Below, piece by piece: positions 13,477-24,881 of a stretch of 24,881 nucleotides of DNA. Both the position numbers and the translations under genes were made by a program. Positions within the stretch are counted from its first letter, which is position 1; each line of letters opens with the position of its first letter. Source of the stretch: Galactobacter sp. (GTDB taxonomy: Bacteria > Actinomycetota > Actinomycetes > Actinomycetales > Micrococcaceae). Where the stretch lies: the NCBI RefSeq assembly GCF_022712295.1, contig NZ_JALAGT010000183.1:1-24881 (forward strand), given 5' to 3'. The notes under the pieces are model-generated. The model was not told the DNA's origin, searched no databases, and worked only from the letters and a program-made list of their open reading frames with translations.

Positions 13477-13491
13477 ATATGATTCACGACC
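13477..13491 (+). promoter_or_regulatory. Promoter and operator of the second tetR
   Basis: TATGAT at 13478-13483 (5 of 6 matches to TATAAT) lies 8 nt before the tetR ATG at 13492, consistent with leaderless or near-leaderless transcription. There is no Shine-Dalgarno. It is embedded in ATATGATTCACG (13477-13488), the mirror copy of the puo operator. No clear -35 is visible. Repressor binding would cover the -10, suggesting autoregulation. Confidence 0.55.
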
Positions 13492-14166
13492 ATGAATGTG
13501 CAGGCGCGAAGTGGTTCGGGAGCAACAGGCACTGCCTCCGGTACGCGCAAATCCGGCAGACCCGCCGTTGCCGTCCTGAATCGCGAGGCCATCACCAAGG
13601 CCGCCCTCGCGTTGATCGATGCCAAGGGCTATGACGCCATGACGATGAAGTCGTTGGCCACAGAACTCGGCGTGGCGGCCTCGGCGCTCTACAACCACGT
13701 GAGTTCCAAGCAGGACCTCTGGATCCCCCTCCAGGAGGAACTGATGGCCAAGCTGGACACCAGCGTGTTCCAGCGGCTGCCGTTGCGCAGTGCCATGGCG
13801 GCGTGGGCCCGCAACTACCGCGACGTCCTGGCCGAGCATCCGCGGGTGATCGCCGGAATCGCAACCTTGCCCGTCAAGGACTCGCCCCGGACGCTGGCTC
13901 AATACGAGGCGGTCACCTCCGCCCTGGAACGGGGCGGGATTCCTGCTGTGCGGGTGGTCTCCGTATTGGTGGCCTTCGAATCCTTCATCTTCGGCTCGGC
14001 CCTGGATGTCTCCGCTCCTGCAGACATCTTCGATTCGGGAGCGGACGCCGCACAGTATCCGCATTTCGCCGCGGCCGTCACTCAGCGCGCGGCCCTCCCC
14101 GCAGATCCCACAGAGGATGCCTTCGAGTTGGGACTCAGCGCCCTCCTCAACGTGCTTCCTTCCTGA
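13492..14166 (+). CDS. TetR/AcrR family transcriptional regulator of the polyamine island
   Basis: This 224-residue regulator has a basic Ser/Gly/Thr-rich N-terminal tail (1-28). A TetR DNA-binding domain follows at about 30-80, with helix-turn-helix MTMKSLATELGVAASALYNH and then VSSKQDLW. The C-terminal part (90-224) is the effector-binding/dimerisation region. It is the first gene of a probable tetR-aguA-amidase operon (46 nt before aguA) and is divergent from puo. Matching TGAWTCA-core sites lie at both promoters. The expected role is a repressor released by agmatine, putrescine or a derivative. The effector is inference. Confidence 0.9.
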   Translation: MNVQARSGSGATGTASGTRKSGRPAVAVLNREAITKAALALIDAKGYDAMTMKSLATELGVAASALYNHVSSKQDLWIPLQEELMAKLDTSVFQRLPLRSAMAAWARNYRDVLAEHPRVIAGIATLPVKDSPRTLAQYEAVTSALERGGIPAVRVVSVLVAFESFIFGSALDVSAPADIFDSGADAAQYPHFAAAVTQRAALPADPTEDAFELGLSALLNVLPS

Positions 14167-14212
14167 ACCGCCGTACCAACTCCACACTTGGCCGTCCCAC
14201 CGAGGAGAAACC

Positions 14213-15282
14213 GTGAACTCGACCACCGATACCGCCCGCTGGCGGATGCCGTCCGAGACCGCGCCACAGGAGCGCATCTGGATGTCCTTTCCCCGTCCCG
14301 GTGTGACACTGGGGGAGACGGACACGGACAGAGTGGCAGGCTACGAGACCTGGGCGGCCGTGGCGGCCGCGGTGGCCGACTTCGAACCGGTGACTATGCT
14401 CGTGGATCCTGTGGCCCTGCCGGCGGCACACGAGTACCTGCGCTCCGACATCGAGATCGTCGAGGCGCCCGTGGGGGAGTTCTGGATGCGGGACACCGGG
14501 CCCACGTTCGTGCTCGGCGCCGACGGGGCACTCGGCGCCGTCAACTGGGTCTTCAACGGCTGGGGCGACCACGCCTGGGCGGACTGGCGCCCCGACCGGA
14601 ACACCGCCAGGACGGTGGCGGAACGCGCCGGAGCCACGGTCATCGACTCCGATCTCATCAATGAGGGTGGGGGAATCCATACGGATGGTGAGGGCACGCT
14701 GCTGCTCACCGAGACCGTGCAGCTGGACCCGCGTCGTAACCCAGACGCCACCAAGGCCTCCGTGGAGGCAGAGATGCGCCGCGTCCTGGGCGCCACGCGA
14801 CCCATCTGGCTTCCGCGCGGCCTCCATCGCGACACCCTCGAATTCGGCACCAACGGGCACGTCGACATCGTCGCCGCCCTGCCCAGCCCTGGAACCGTGC
14901 TGTTGCACTCCCAGCCCGATCCGTCCCATCCAGACCACCAGATCATGGCGCAGATCAGAGAGAGCCTGAACCAAGCAACCGACGCCGCCGGCCGCTCACT
15001 GCAGATCGTGGATCTCCCCGCACCGGAGACCGTCCAGGACGCCGAGGGCCCGGTGGACTACTCCTACATCAACCACCTGGTGGTCAACGGCGGCGTGATC
15101 GCCTGCGGCTTCGGCGAGGACCGCGCGGACGCCCGTGCCCGCGAGATCCTGGGGGGTGCCTACCCGGGACGCACTGTCGTCACCGTGGACGCCCGTGAAC
15201 TCTTCGCCCGCGGTGGCGGCATCCACTGCATCACGCAGCAACAGCCCAGCCGCAGCGCCCGGCCCAGCACGGCAGCCGCCGT

Positions 15283-15286
<4 letters not shown>
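14213..15286 (+). CDS. aguA: Agmatine deiminase family protein
   Basis: This protein belongs to the guanidine-modifying (peptidylarginine deiminase-like) superfamily and probably hydrolyses agmatine to N-carbamoylputrescine and ammonia. It has 357 residues. The active-site parts are visible: FWMRDTGPTF (Asp94), NEGGGIHTDGEG (150-161), NGHVD with His216, and the nucleophile Cys339 in GGGIHCITQQQP. The His motif reads TNGH rather than the more usual TDGH, which leaves some doubt about exact substrate. The start is GTG at 14213 with GAGGAG at 14202-14207; the same frame is open further upstream, but that stretch overlaps tetR and lacks a binding site. The stop overlaps the amidase start (ATGA). 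Confidence 0.88.
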
Positions 15287-18980
<3,694 letters not shown>

Positions 18981-18994
18981 TGAAAGGAACCCTC

Positions 18995-19561
18995 ATGAAT
19001 GCCGCTGAGCCGCTTCCCTCCGATCCCGACCAGGAATCCATCGGGCACCTGCTCGACCGCCTGTGCGCCGTGGTCCCGGACTACCCGGAGCCGGGGATCT
19101 CCTTCAAGGATCTGACCCCCGTCTTTGCCGATCCGGTGGGTCTGCATCGCGTGGTGGACGCCCTGTCCCAACCGTTCCTCGGCCAGTTCGACGTGGTGGC
19201 GGGCATGGAGGCTCGCGGCTTCCTGCTGGCCTCCGCCGTGGCCTACTCCACCGGTACCGGTCTGCTGACGGTGCGCAAAGGCGGCAAGCTGCCGCGCGAG
19301 GTGTTCCGCCGCGAGTACGCGCTGGAATACGGGACGGCTTCGTTGGAGGTCCACCGCGACGCGATCTCGCCTGGTGCCCGCGTGCTGCTGGTGGACGACG
19401 TCCTGGCCACCGGTGGAACCATGGACGCCGCCGCCTCCCTCGTGGAGGAAGCCGGCGGCGTCGTGGCGGGCCTTGCCGTCATCCTGGAACTCGACGGCCT
19501 CAACGGCCGCGAGAACCTGGGTGGGAGGGATGTGCTCTCCCTGCAGAAAGTGCAGGGCTGA
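18995..19561 (+). CDS. apt: Adenine phosphoribosyltransferase
   Basis: Apt salvages adenine with PRPP to form AMP in the cytoplasm. The 188-residue protein has the N-terminal PDYPEPGISFKDLTPVFADP block, the EARGFLLA segment near residue 72, the RKGGKLPREVFRREYALEYG flexible loop region, and the PRPP-binding motif VLLVDDVLATGGT at 130-142. All are typical of Apt. The ATG at 18995 follows AAAGGA and the argH stop by 11 nt. Its linkage to argH is not functionally obvious. A short imperfect hairpin (19571-19589) lies between it and the convergent lipoprotein gene. Confidence 0.94.
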   Translation: MNAAEPLPSDPDQESIGHLLDRLCAVVPDYPEPGISFKDLTPVFADPVGLHRVVDALSQPFLGQFDVVAGMEARGFLLASAVAYSTGTGLLTVRKGGKLPREVFRREYALEYGTASLEVHRDAISPGARVLLVDDVLATGGTMDAAASLVEEAGGVVAGLAVILELDGLNGRENLGGRDVLSLQKVQG

Positions 19562-19570
19562 GCACAGCCT

Positions 19571-19589
19571 CAGTGCGGTGACCGCGCTG
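19571..19589. terminator. Possible short terminator between apt and the lipoprotein gene
   Basis: CAGTGCGGT (19571-19579) can pair with ACCGCGCTG (19581-19589), with one imperfect pair, in the 31-bp gap between two convergent genes. The one-base loop would open by one or two pairs. No U-tract follows on either strand, so intrinsic termination is uncertain. Confidence 0.35.
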
Positions 19590-19592
19590 GGA

Positions 19593-20378
19593 TCAGTTGC
19601 CTTGGGCGCCCTTCATCAGGTCCTCCATGCTCACGACCTCGTCCTTGGACGGGGCCTTGAAGGAGAAGTCCTTGTTGAAGTCCTTGAAGACGAACTGACC
19701 CTCTTCGGCTGACTTGAAGCCGAGGAACTGGTCCGAACCGTCGGTGCTCAGATACATGGTGGTGTCTTCGTCGTCAGAGACCTTGTACTCGTAGGCCTGG
19801 ACGCCCTCGAACTTCACGAGCTTGCCCTTGGCCTCGGGATCGTCCAGGTCGTCGAGGTCCATGTCCTCAGGGTTCATGACCTCATCCATGAAGCTGTGCA
19901 GGCTCATGTCGTCCATGCCCTCGGCCTGACTGGTCGGGATCTCCAGGTACTTGCCGCCGATGAGCTTGGCCATGTCGCCTGCCCCATCACCCATTTGTCC
20001 GCTGTAGAAGTCCTCAGAGCCCTTCATGTACATCTTCCCGTCCACGCTGAGGATATTTGCGGACTGATCCTTACCCTCCACGGTGCCGGACATCGTCAGT
20101 TGGAAGTCCCCGGATTCCTTCACGGATCCGGAGGCCTCGACCTTCATCTCGGTGTCATCCTCCGTGACGGTCCCGGTGAAACTGACGGTCTTCCATGCCT
20201 TCATGTTGGTCTTGGCCTTCTCCAGAGCATCCTTCGCCGCCGGACCCTCCTTGGAAACGGCCTGACCCTGTCCATTGGCCGGCTTGGGGTTGTCGCCCCC
20301 ACAGCCTGTGAGCGCAAGCGAAAGCGCCAGGGCCGTGGCGCCGGTCGTGACGGTGAGGGTGCGAAGTGAGTGACGCAT
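19593..20378 (-). CDS. Putative secreted lipoprotein (LppX/LprG-like)
   Basis: This 261-residue exported protein begins with a basic N region, a hydrophobic stretch (about 7-22) and the lipobox ALTGC, placing the lipidated cysteine at Cys26. It would be anchored on the outer face of the membrane. The mature part is acidic and beta-strand rich, with VSFTGTVTEDDTEMKVEASG and repeats of the type 'VDGKMYMKGSEDFYSG'. This resembles the actinobacterial LppX/LprAFG-like lipoproteins, which in mycobacteria carry lipids; the match is by general appearance only. The ATG at 20378 has AGGAG five nt upstream. The open frame extends to 20522, but that upstream part overlaps the promoter and the helD start. 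The function is unknown. Confidence 0.82.
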   Translation of the reverse strand: MRHSLRTLTVTTGATALALSLALTGCGGDNPKPANGQGQAVSKEGPAAKDALEKAKTNMKAWKTVSFTGTVTEDDTEMKVEASGSVKESGDFQLTMSGTVEGKDQSANILSVDGKMYMKGSEDFYSGQMGDGAGDMAKLIGGKYLEIPTSQAEGMDDMSLHSFMDEVMNPEDMDLDDLDDPEAKGKLVKFEGVQAYEYKVSDDEDTTMYLSTDGSDQFLGFKSAEEGQFVFKDFNKDFSFKAPSKDEVVSMEDLMKGAQGN

Positions 20379-20421
20379 ACGTTCTCCTGAAAGTCCTGTC
20401 GGATGATTAAATGACGATTTC

Positions 20422-20465
20422 ATCCTAACAATGTTCGATAAGTCGCCCGTGACTGGGGCTAGACT
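20422..20465. promoter_or_regulatory. Divergent promoter region, lipoprotein gene / helD
   Basis: The 136-bp gap holds a minus-strand TAGGAT (20427-20422) suited to the lipoprotein gene, giving a leader near 37 nt. It also holds a plus-strand TAGACT (20460-20465) suited to helD, giving a leader near 43 nt. Neither has a good -35. AGTC and GACT inverted halves around GCCCGT (20441-20454) lie between them and could be a regulator site. All of this is by pattern only. Confidence 0.3.
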
Positions 20466-20514
20466 GGTATGTCCTGTTTGACCGGTTCGACGATCTCGAG
20501 CGAGGAGAGCCATA

Positions 20515-22809
20515 GTGCCCACGAAGGCTGAAACGAACGCCCAGCACGCGCTGGAAGCGGAGCGCCGCGCCGTCGGACACCGCTACGCGCGCCTGGACCA
20601 ACTCCGTGAGGAGAAGACGGAACAACTCAAGAAGGTCCGCTCCTCGGGGGCCATCGGTTCGCGCCAGAACCAATCCGAACGGGACTCCTTCGCGACCCTG
20701 TACGAGGACCGGCTCGCCCAGCTCAACGCCGTGGAATCCCGGCTGGTCTTCGGACGCCTGGATCTGGACAGCGACACGGAGGAGCCGCGCTACATCGGCC
20801 GGATCGGCCTGACCGAGGAAGACCAGACGAGGCTGCTGGTGGATTGGCGTGCCCCGGAGGCCGCGAGTTTCTACCAGGCCACCGCCTTCGACCCCCAGGG
20901 CGTGGTGCGCCGCAGGCACCTGAGCCTGCAAGGGCGTGAGGTGGTCTCCATCGAGGATGATGTCCTGGACCCCGACAAGGCCGAGGCGGAGGGCGCCGCC
21001 CAAGGCGACGGGGCGCTGCTGAGCGCGCTGAAGGCGCGTCGAACGGGTTTCATGGGGGACATCGTCGCCACCATCCAGGCGGAACAGGACCGGATCATCC
21101 GTGCCCCCATGCCGGGGGTGCTGGTGGTCCAGGGCGGACCCGGAACGGGAAAGACCGCCGTGGCTCTGCACCGTGCAGCCTTCCTGCTCTATGACCAGCG
21201 CGAGCGATTGCGGCATTCCGGCGTCCTCATCGTGGGACCTTCCAGAACATTCCTGAATTACATCGAACGCGTGCTTCCCTCCCTGGGTGAGACCGGGGTG
21301 GTGATGGCCAGCCCCGGCCAACTCTGGCCCGGTCTGGATGCCGGTGAGGACACCGACAGGGAGGCCGCCCGCATCAAGGGCGACCTCCGGATGGTGGAGG
21401 TCGTCAAGGCAGCTGTGGCCCAACGCCAGCGCACGCTCTCGAAGCCGCGCACCGTGGTGGTTGAAGGCACTCGCCTGACGCTGAGCCCGCAGCAGGTCGC
21501 CCGTGCGCGTGATCGGGCCCGCGCCGGCCACAAACCGCACAACCAGGCCCGCGAGACCTTCGTGAAGATCCTGGTCAAGGAACTCGCGGACCAGCTGGAG
21601 CGCTTCCTCAACGAACACGGTGGGTCCGAGAACGAGGCGGACCGCTCGTATCTGGTGGAGGAGGTCCGCACCAGCCAGGACGTCCGCGTGGCGCTGAACC
21701 TGTGCTGGATGCCCATGACCCCTGAGGGACTGCTCACCGGCCTCTACACCAAGCCCGGTATCCGGGACGCGGTCATGCCCGGCTTTACTCAGGAGGAGCG
21801 CGACGCGCTGGCCCGCGATGAGGACGCCCCGTTCACCGAATCCGACGTACCGCTCCTGGACGAGGCAGCCGAGCTGCTGGGGGAACTGGACCACAGTGCA
21901 GGACGTGCTGCGGCGGCCGCTGAGGCCCGCCGCCAACGGGACCTCGACAACGCCGAGGCCGCGGTGCGCAATGTGCACGCTCAACTCTCCGAGGAGGGCA
22001 TCGACGGCTTCGTTTCTGCCGAGGCGCTCGCGGCGTACAACGACACGGAGCACGAGCGGATGACCGCAGCGTTGGCGGCAGGGACGGATCGCACCTGGAC
22101 GTATGGACACGTGGTGGTGGACGAGGCCCAGGAACTCTCGCCCATGCAATGGCGCGTGCTCATGCGCCGCTGCCCCGTGAAGTCGTTCACCATCGTCGGG
22201 GACACCGCCCAAGCCGATGCTCCTGCGGCACCCGGAAGCTGGGAGGCCGCGCTGGAGCCGTTCGTGCAGGATCGTTTCGAACTCGCCGAGCTCACGGTCA
22301 ACTACCGCACGCCGCGCCAAGTCGTGGAGCTCGCGGAGCGCGTGGCGATGGACGCAGGATTGACCTATTCCCCCGCCCGCGCGGTGCGGGACGCCGAACG
22401 TGATCCCATCCTGGCGTCCGTGGACTCGGAGGAGTCACTGCCCGACGCGGTGGTGCGGGAGGTCGGCGCGAGCCTCGCCTCGGTGCCGGGCGGCCTGACG
22501 GCCGTGGTCACGGCCGCAGACAGGGTGACGGCCCTGCGGGCCGCCGTCGGTGCGGAATTCCCGGAACGGCTCGGCCACGGTGCCGGTGACGTGGCTTCCG
22601 GGCGCGACGTCCTGGTGCTCTCCGCGCGTGAGGCTAAGGGACTCGAGTTCGACGCGGTCATCGTCGCCGACCCCGGGGCGGTCGTGAGAGAGTCCCAGGG
22701 TGGCGTCGGAAACCTCTTCGTGGCGCTCACCAGAACCACACAGCGGCTGGCGGTGCTCAGCGTGGGCAGGGACGCACCCGCCGCGTTGCTTGATAATCTG
22801 GGGCAGTGA
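20515..22809 (+). CDS. helD: HelD-type RNA polymerase-recycling ATPase (UvrD/Rep-like)
   Basis: This 764-residue superfamily 1 ATPase has the actinobacterial HelD layout. Residues 1-75 form an N-terminal coiled coil, the arm that in known HelD proteins inserts into the RNA polymerase secondary channel. LLVDWRAPEAASFYQAT (107-123) follows, a block characteristic of the family. Walker A is GGPGTGKT at 207-214. A HelD-specific insertion comes next, then Walker B (VVVDEAQELSPMQW), IVGDTAQ, and the C-terminal EAKGLEFDAVIVADP and NLFVALTRTTQRL helicase motifs. HelD releases stalled polymerase from nucleic acid using ATP; some relatives (HelR) protect against rifampicin. The start is GTG with GAGGAG at 20502-20507. 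Its stop overlaps the tyrS start (GTGA). Confidence 0.9.
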   Translation: MPTKAETNAQHALEAERRAVGHRYARLDQLREEKTEQLKKVRSSGAIGSRQNQSERDSFATLYEDRLAQLNAVESRLVFGRLDLDSDTEEPRYIGRIGLTEEDQTRLLVDWRAPEAASFYQATAFDPQGVVRRRHLSLQGREVVSIEDDVLDPDKAEAEGAAQGDGALLSALKARRTGFMGDIVATIQAEQDRIIRAPMPGVLVVQGGPGTGKTAVALHRAAFLLYDQRERLRHSGVLIVGPSRTFLNYIERVLPSLGETGVVMASPGQLWPGLDAGEDTDREAARIKGDLRMVEVVKAAVAQRQRTLSKPRTVVVEGTRLTLSPQQVARARDRARAGHKPHNQARETFVKILVKELADQLERFLNEHGGSENEADRSYLVEEVRTSQDVRVALNLCWMPMTPEGLLTGLYTKPGIRDAVMPGFTQEERDALARDEDAPFTESDVPLLDEAAELLGELDHSAGRAAAAAEARRQRDLDNAEAAVRNVHAQLSEEGIDGFVSAEALAAYNDTEHERMTAALAAGTDRTWTYGHVVVDEAQELSPMQWRVLMRRCPVKSFTIVGDTAQADAPAAPGSWEAALEPFVQDRFELAELTVNYRTPRQVVELAERVAMDAGLTYSPARAVRDAERDPILASVDSEESLPDAVVREVGASLASVPGGLTAVVTAADRVTALRAAVGAEFPERLGHGAGDVASGRDVLVLSAREAKGLEFDAVIVADPGAVVRESQGGVGNLFVALTRTTQRLAVLSVGRDAPAALLDNLGQ

Positions 22810-24119
22810 CCCAGACAGGAACCGCCGCGGCACTGGCCGCGCAGAGTAATGACCAGACGTTCGCGAATATCTACCAGGAACTTCTCTGGCGTGGATATGT
22901 GCACGTGTCCACCGACGCAGAGGCACTGGAGAAGGCCCTGAGTCAGGAAACGGTCACCTATTACTGCGGTTTCGACCCCACCGCGTCCTCCCTGCACCTG
23001 GGACACCTGGTTCAGCTGCTGCTGATGCGCCGGCTGCAGCTGGCGGGCCACAAGCCCTTGGGTCTGGTGGGCGGGGCCACCGGCCTGATCGGCGACCCCC
23101 GCCAGACCTCCGAACGAGTGCTGAACCCGGTGGAGGTCGTGGAGCAGTGGGTGGATTCCCTGCGCGGACAGGTACAGAACTACCTCTCCTTCGAGGGGGA
23201 GAACGCCGCCCGGATGGTCAACAACCTCGAATGGACCGGGCAGCTCTCCGCGCTGGAGTTCTTACGCGATATCGGTAAGAACTTCCGCGTGGGCACCATG
23301 GTCAAGAAGGACATCGTGGCCAAGCGGCTGAACTCTGAGGAAGGCATCTCCTACACCGAGTTCAGCTATCAGATCCTGCAGGGCCTGGACTACCTGGAGC
23401 TGAACCGCCGTTACGGCTGCACCCTACAGAGCGGCGGCTCCGACCAGTGGGGCAACCTGACGTCCGGGACCGAGCTGATTCGCAAGGTGGAGGGCAAGCA
23501 CGTCCACGCCTTGGGGACACCGCTGATCACCAACTCGGACGGCACCAAGTTCGGTAAGTCCGAGGGCAATGCGATCTGGCTGGATCCGGAATTGTGCACG
23601 CCGTACACCTTCTACCAGTTCTGGCTGAACCAGGCCGATGCCGACGTCGTGGACCGGTTGAAGGTCTTCACCTTCCGCACCCGTGAGGAAATCTCGGAGT
23701 TGGCCCGCGGCGTGGAGGAGAAGCCCTGGGCGCGTGAGGCTCAGAAGACCCTGGCCTACGACGTGACCTCACTGGTGCACGGTGTCGAAGCCACGGAACA
23801 GGTCATCGCTGCCTCACAGGCCCTCTTCGGTGGGGGAGCGCTCGACTCCATCGATGCCGCGACCGTGGCTTCCATGACCGCGGAGCTGGACACCGTGACG
23901 GTGGAAGCCGGCACCAACATCGTCGACCTGCTGGTGGCGACCGGACTCTCGGCGTCCAAGTCGGAGGCACGCCGCACAGTGGGGGAGGGTGGCGCCAGTG
24001 TGAACAACGTGAAGGTCACCGATCTCGAGGCCACCTTCGGGCCGGCGGAAGCCTTGCACGGGACCACGTTCATCGTCCGCAGGGGTAAGAAGAAGCTGGC
24101 GGCCGCGGTCCTCGGCTGA
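22806..24119 (+). CDS. tyrS: Tyrosine--tRNA ligase
   Basis: This is the cytoplasmic class I synthetase that charges tRNA-Tyr. The 437-residue chain carries YYCGFDPTASSLHLGHL with the HIGH-type motif HLGH at 64-67, the tyrosine-binding SYQILQGLDYLEL and GGSDQWGN segments, the KMSKS-type loop KFGKS at 248-252, and a C-terminal S4-like RNA-binding domain (LVATGLSASKSEARRTVGEG...). The GTG start at 22806 overlaps the helD stop and lacks a strong Shine-Dalgarno, so translation is probably coupled to helD. No T-box leader is present. It is followed by a strong terminator and then the rrn promoters. Confidence 0.97.
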   Translation: MTQTGTAAALAAQSNDQTFANIYQELLWRGYVHVSTDAEALEKALSQETVTYYCGFDPTASSLHLGHLVQLLLMRRLQLAGHKPLGLVGGATGLIGDPRQTSERVLNPVEVVEQWVDSLRGQVQNYLSFEGENAARMVNNLEWTGQLSALEFLRDIGKNFRVGTMVKKDIVAKRLNSEEGISYTEFSYQILQGLDYLELNRRYGCTLQSGGSDQWGNLTSGTELIRKVEGKHVHALGTPLITNSDGTKFGKSEGNAIWLDPELCTPYTFYQFWLNQADADVVDRLKVFTFRTREEISELARGVEEKPWAREAQKTLAYDVTSLVHGVEATEQVIAASQALFGGGALDSIDAATVASMTAELDTVTVEAGTNIVDLLVATGLSASKSEARRTVGEGGASVNNVKVTDLEATFGPAEALHGTTFIVRRGKKKLAAAVLG

Positions 24120-24239
24120 GCTTCGACAACTTGAACTCGGCTGCCGTGACCCGCTGAACTGCTCCGATCCACCGGGTTCCCAGAACTGAGACGGAGCGCA
24201 CACGAAGACGGTGAGAACGCCGGAATCATGCGGAACTTG

Positions 24240-24294
24240 AGGCCCTGGAAGGCCTCCCATCCACGCGGGATGGGGGCCTACCAGGGCCTTATTT
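24240..24294 (+). terminator. tyrS intrinsic terminator
   Basis: A long two-part stem is formed by AGGCCCTGG (24240-24248) with CCAGGGCCT (24281-24289) outside, and GGCC-T-CCCATCC with GGATGGGGGCC inside. The loop is ACGC-rich and the TTATTT tail lies at 24289-24294. It insulates helD-tyrS from the rrn operon. The 120 bases before it (24120-24239) hold no gene. Confidence 0.88.
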
Positions 24295-24322
24295 GCATGG
24301 TCGGCGAATCATGGTGTAGGCT
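24293..24322 (+). promoter_or_regulatory. Candidate rrn promoter P1
   Basis: TTGCAT (24293-24298) and TAGGCT (24317-24322) are separated by 18 bp. The -35 begins inside the T-tail of the tyrS terminator. The spacing and TTGCA core are the same as in P2 downstream, supporting a tandem rrn promoter pair. Confidence 0.55.
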
Positions 24323-24468
24323 TGTATCTCGCTGCGGTTGCGCTGCTTGAGTCCTTCGGGCCGGCAGAAACCGTGGCCATCACCTCCATTTACTTCATTG
24401 TTAATGGATCTGTTGCGTCTGAATCAGTCGCAGCAGGGCAAGGTTGAAGAATCGATGGAAACACCGAT

Positions 24469-24498
24469 TTGCAAACCGGCCGGGAGATGATGTAAACT
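24469..24498 (+). promoter_or_regulatory. Candidate rrn promoter P2
   Basis: TTGCAA (24469-24474) and TAAACT (24493-24498) are separated by 18 bp, placing the start site near 24505, about 250 nt before the mature 16S end. The palindrome CTGATTCAG (24497-24505) overlaps the start site, and its complement CTGAATCAG lies at 24419-24427. The A/T-rich stretch upstream fits an rRNA promoter. Confidence 0.7.
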
Positions 24499-24504
24499 GA
24501 TTCA

Positions 24505-24755
24505 GCGCTTTCGAGCGAAGAACTTCCTTCGAAGAGGTTCGGGATCGAAAGTGTCCGTTGTTTGAGAACTCAATAGTGTGCCAAGTTTGTTGATACCAAA
24601 TTTATTTTGCTGGCCTCGTTTTTGGGGTTGGTGTTTGGTGTTATTGCCTGCGCATTGCCGCCCCTGTGGTGGTGTGTGGGTGTGATGCTATGGATTGGAT
24701 AGCTGACCGACCTTTCAATGTTTTCCCGTTGGGGTTGGTTGGTGTCTGTAATTTT
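24505..24755 (+). other. rRNA leader with antitermination signal
   Basis: This is the transcribed leader between the probable P2 start and 16S. GTTGTTTGAGAACTCAATAG (24557-24576) matches the conserved actinobacterial rrn leader element; its GAACTCAATAG part (24566-24576) is the RNA bound by Mycobacterium tuberculosis NusA. The rest is G/U-rich and probably forms the 5' half of the RNase III processing stem, whose partner lies beyond the window. No protein-coding gene is seen. Confidence 0.8.

Positions 24756-24881
<126 letters not shown>

Noticed and set aside
24161..24197. GCTCCG ... CGGAGC inverted repeat after tyrS resembling a tRNA acceptor stem
   Set aside because: The enclosed segment is far too short for a tRNA and has no T-loop or anticodon arm.

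Overview
This is a high-GC actinobacterial chromosome segment, most likely from a member of the Micrococcaceae. The evidence is the GC-rich third codon positions, many GTG/TTG starts and 4-nt ATGA/GTGA gene overlaps, the gene order pheS-pheT ... argCJBDF-argR ... argH, the actinobacterial rRNA leader signal GAACTCAATAG, and a putrescine oxidase closely resembling that of Kocuria rosea ('Micrococcus rubens'). The family-level placement is inference.

Layout. (1) 183-3791: pheS-pheT, closed by a near-perfect 23-bp bidirectional terminator. (2) 3871-5613, minus strand: a quinone oxidoreductase (qor) followed by a TetR regulator with a double palindrome at its own promoter. (3) 5672-11797: a compact arginine biosynthesis operon argC-argJ-argB-argD-argF-argR. 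Several of its genes overlap, argC is possibly translated from a leaderless mRNA, and an ArgR-box-like site lies in front. A possible 22-codon leaderless ORF and a bidirectional terminator follow. (4) 11951-17388: a polyamine/agmatine catabolic island. A minus-strand putrescine oxidase (puo) is divergent from a TetR regulator, an agmatine deiminase (aguA-like) and a 701-residue amidase-signature hydrolase. (5) 17532-19561: argH and apt. (6) 19593-20378, minus strand: a secreted lipoprotein. (7) 20515-24119: a HelD-type RNA polymerase-recycling ATPase overlapping tyrS, then a strong terminator. (8) 24290-24881: two tandem rrn promoters, an approximately 250-nt leader with antitermination signals, and the first 126 nt of a 16S rRNA gene running off the window.

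How the parts fit. ArgCJBDF and ArgH cover arginine synthesis from N-acetylglutamate except the argininosuccinate synthase step; argG is absent from the position between argR and argH that it holds in Corynebacterium glutamicum. That position is occupied by the agmatine/putrescine genes, so arginine production and breakdown of an arginine-derived amine are encoded side by side. A plausible route is agmatine -> N-carbamoylputrescine (agmatine deiminase) -> putrescine (amidase in place of the usual nitrilase-family AguB) -> 4-aminobutanal (putrescine oxidase). The middle step is inference.

Most notable points: the island within the arg cluster; the unusual amidase with an intact Ser-cisSer-Lys triad but altered nucleophile loop and a beta-rich C-terminal extension; mirror-image TGAWTCA-core operators between puo and the second tetR, with the same core at the first tetR and flanking an rrn promoter; and a GC-shifted 16S V1 helix with apparently compensating changes.
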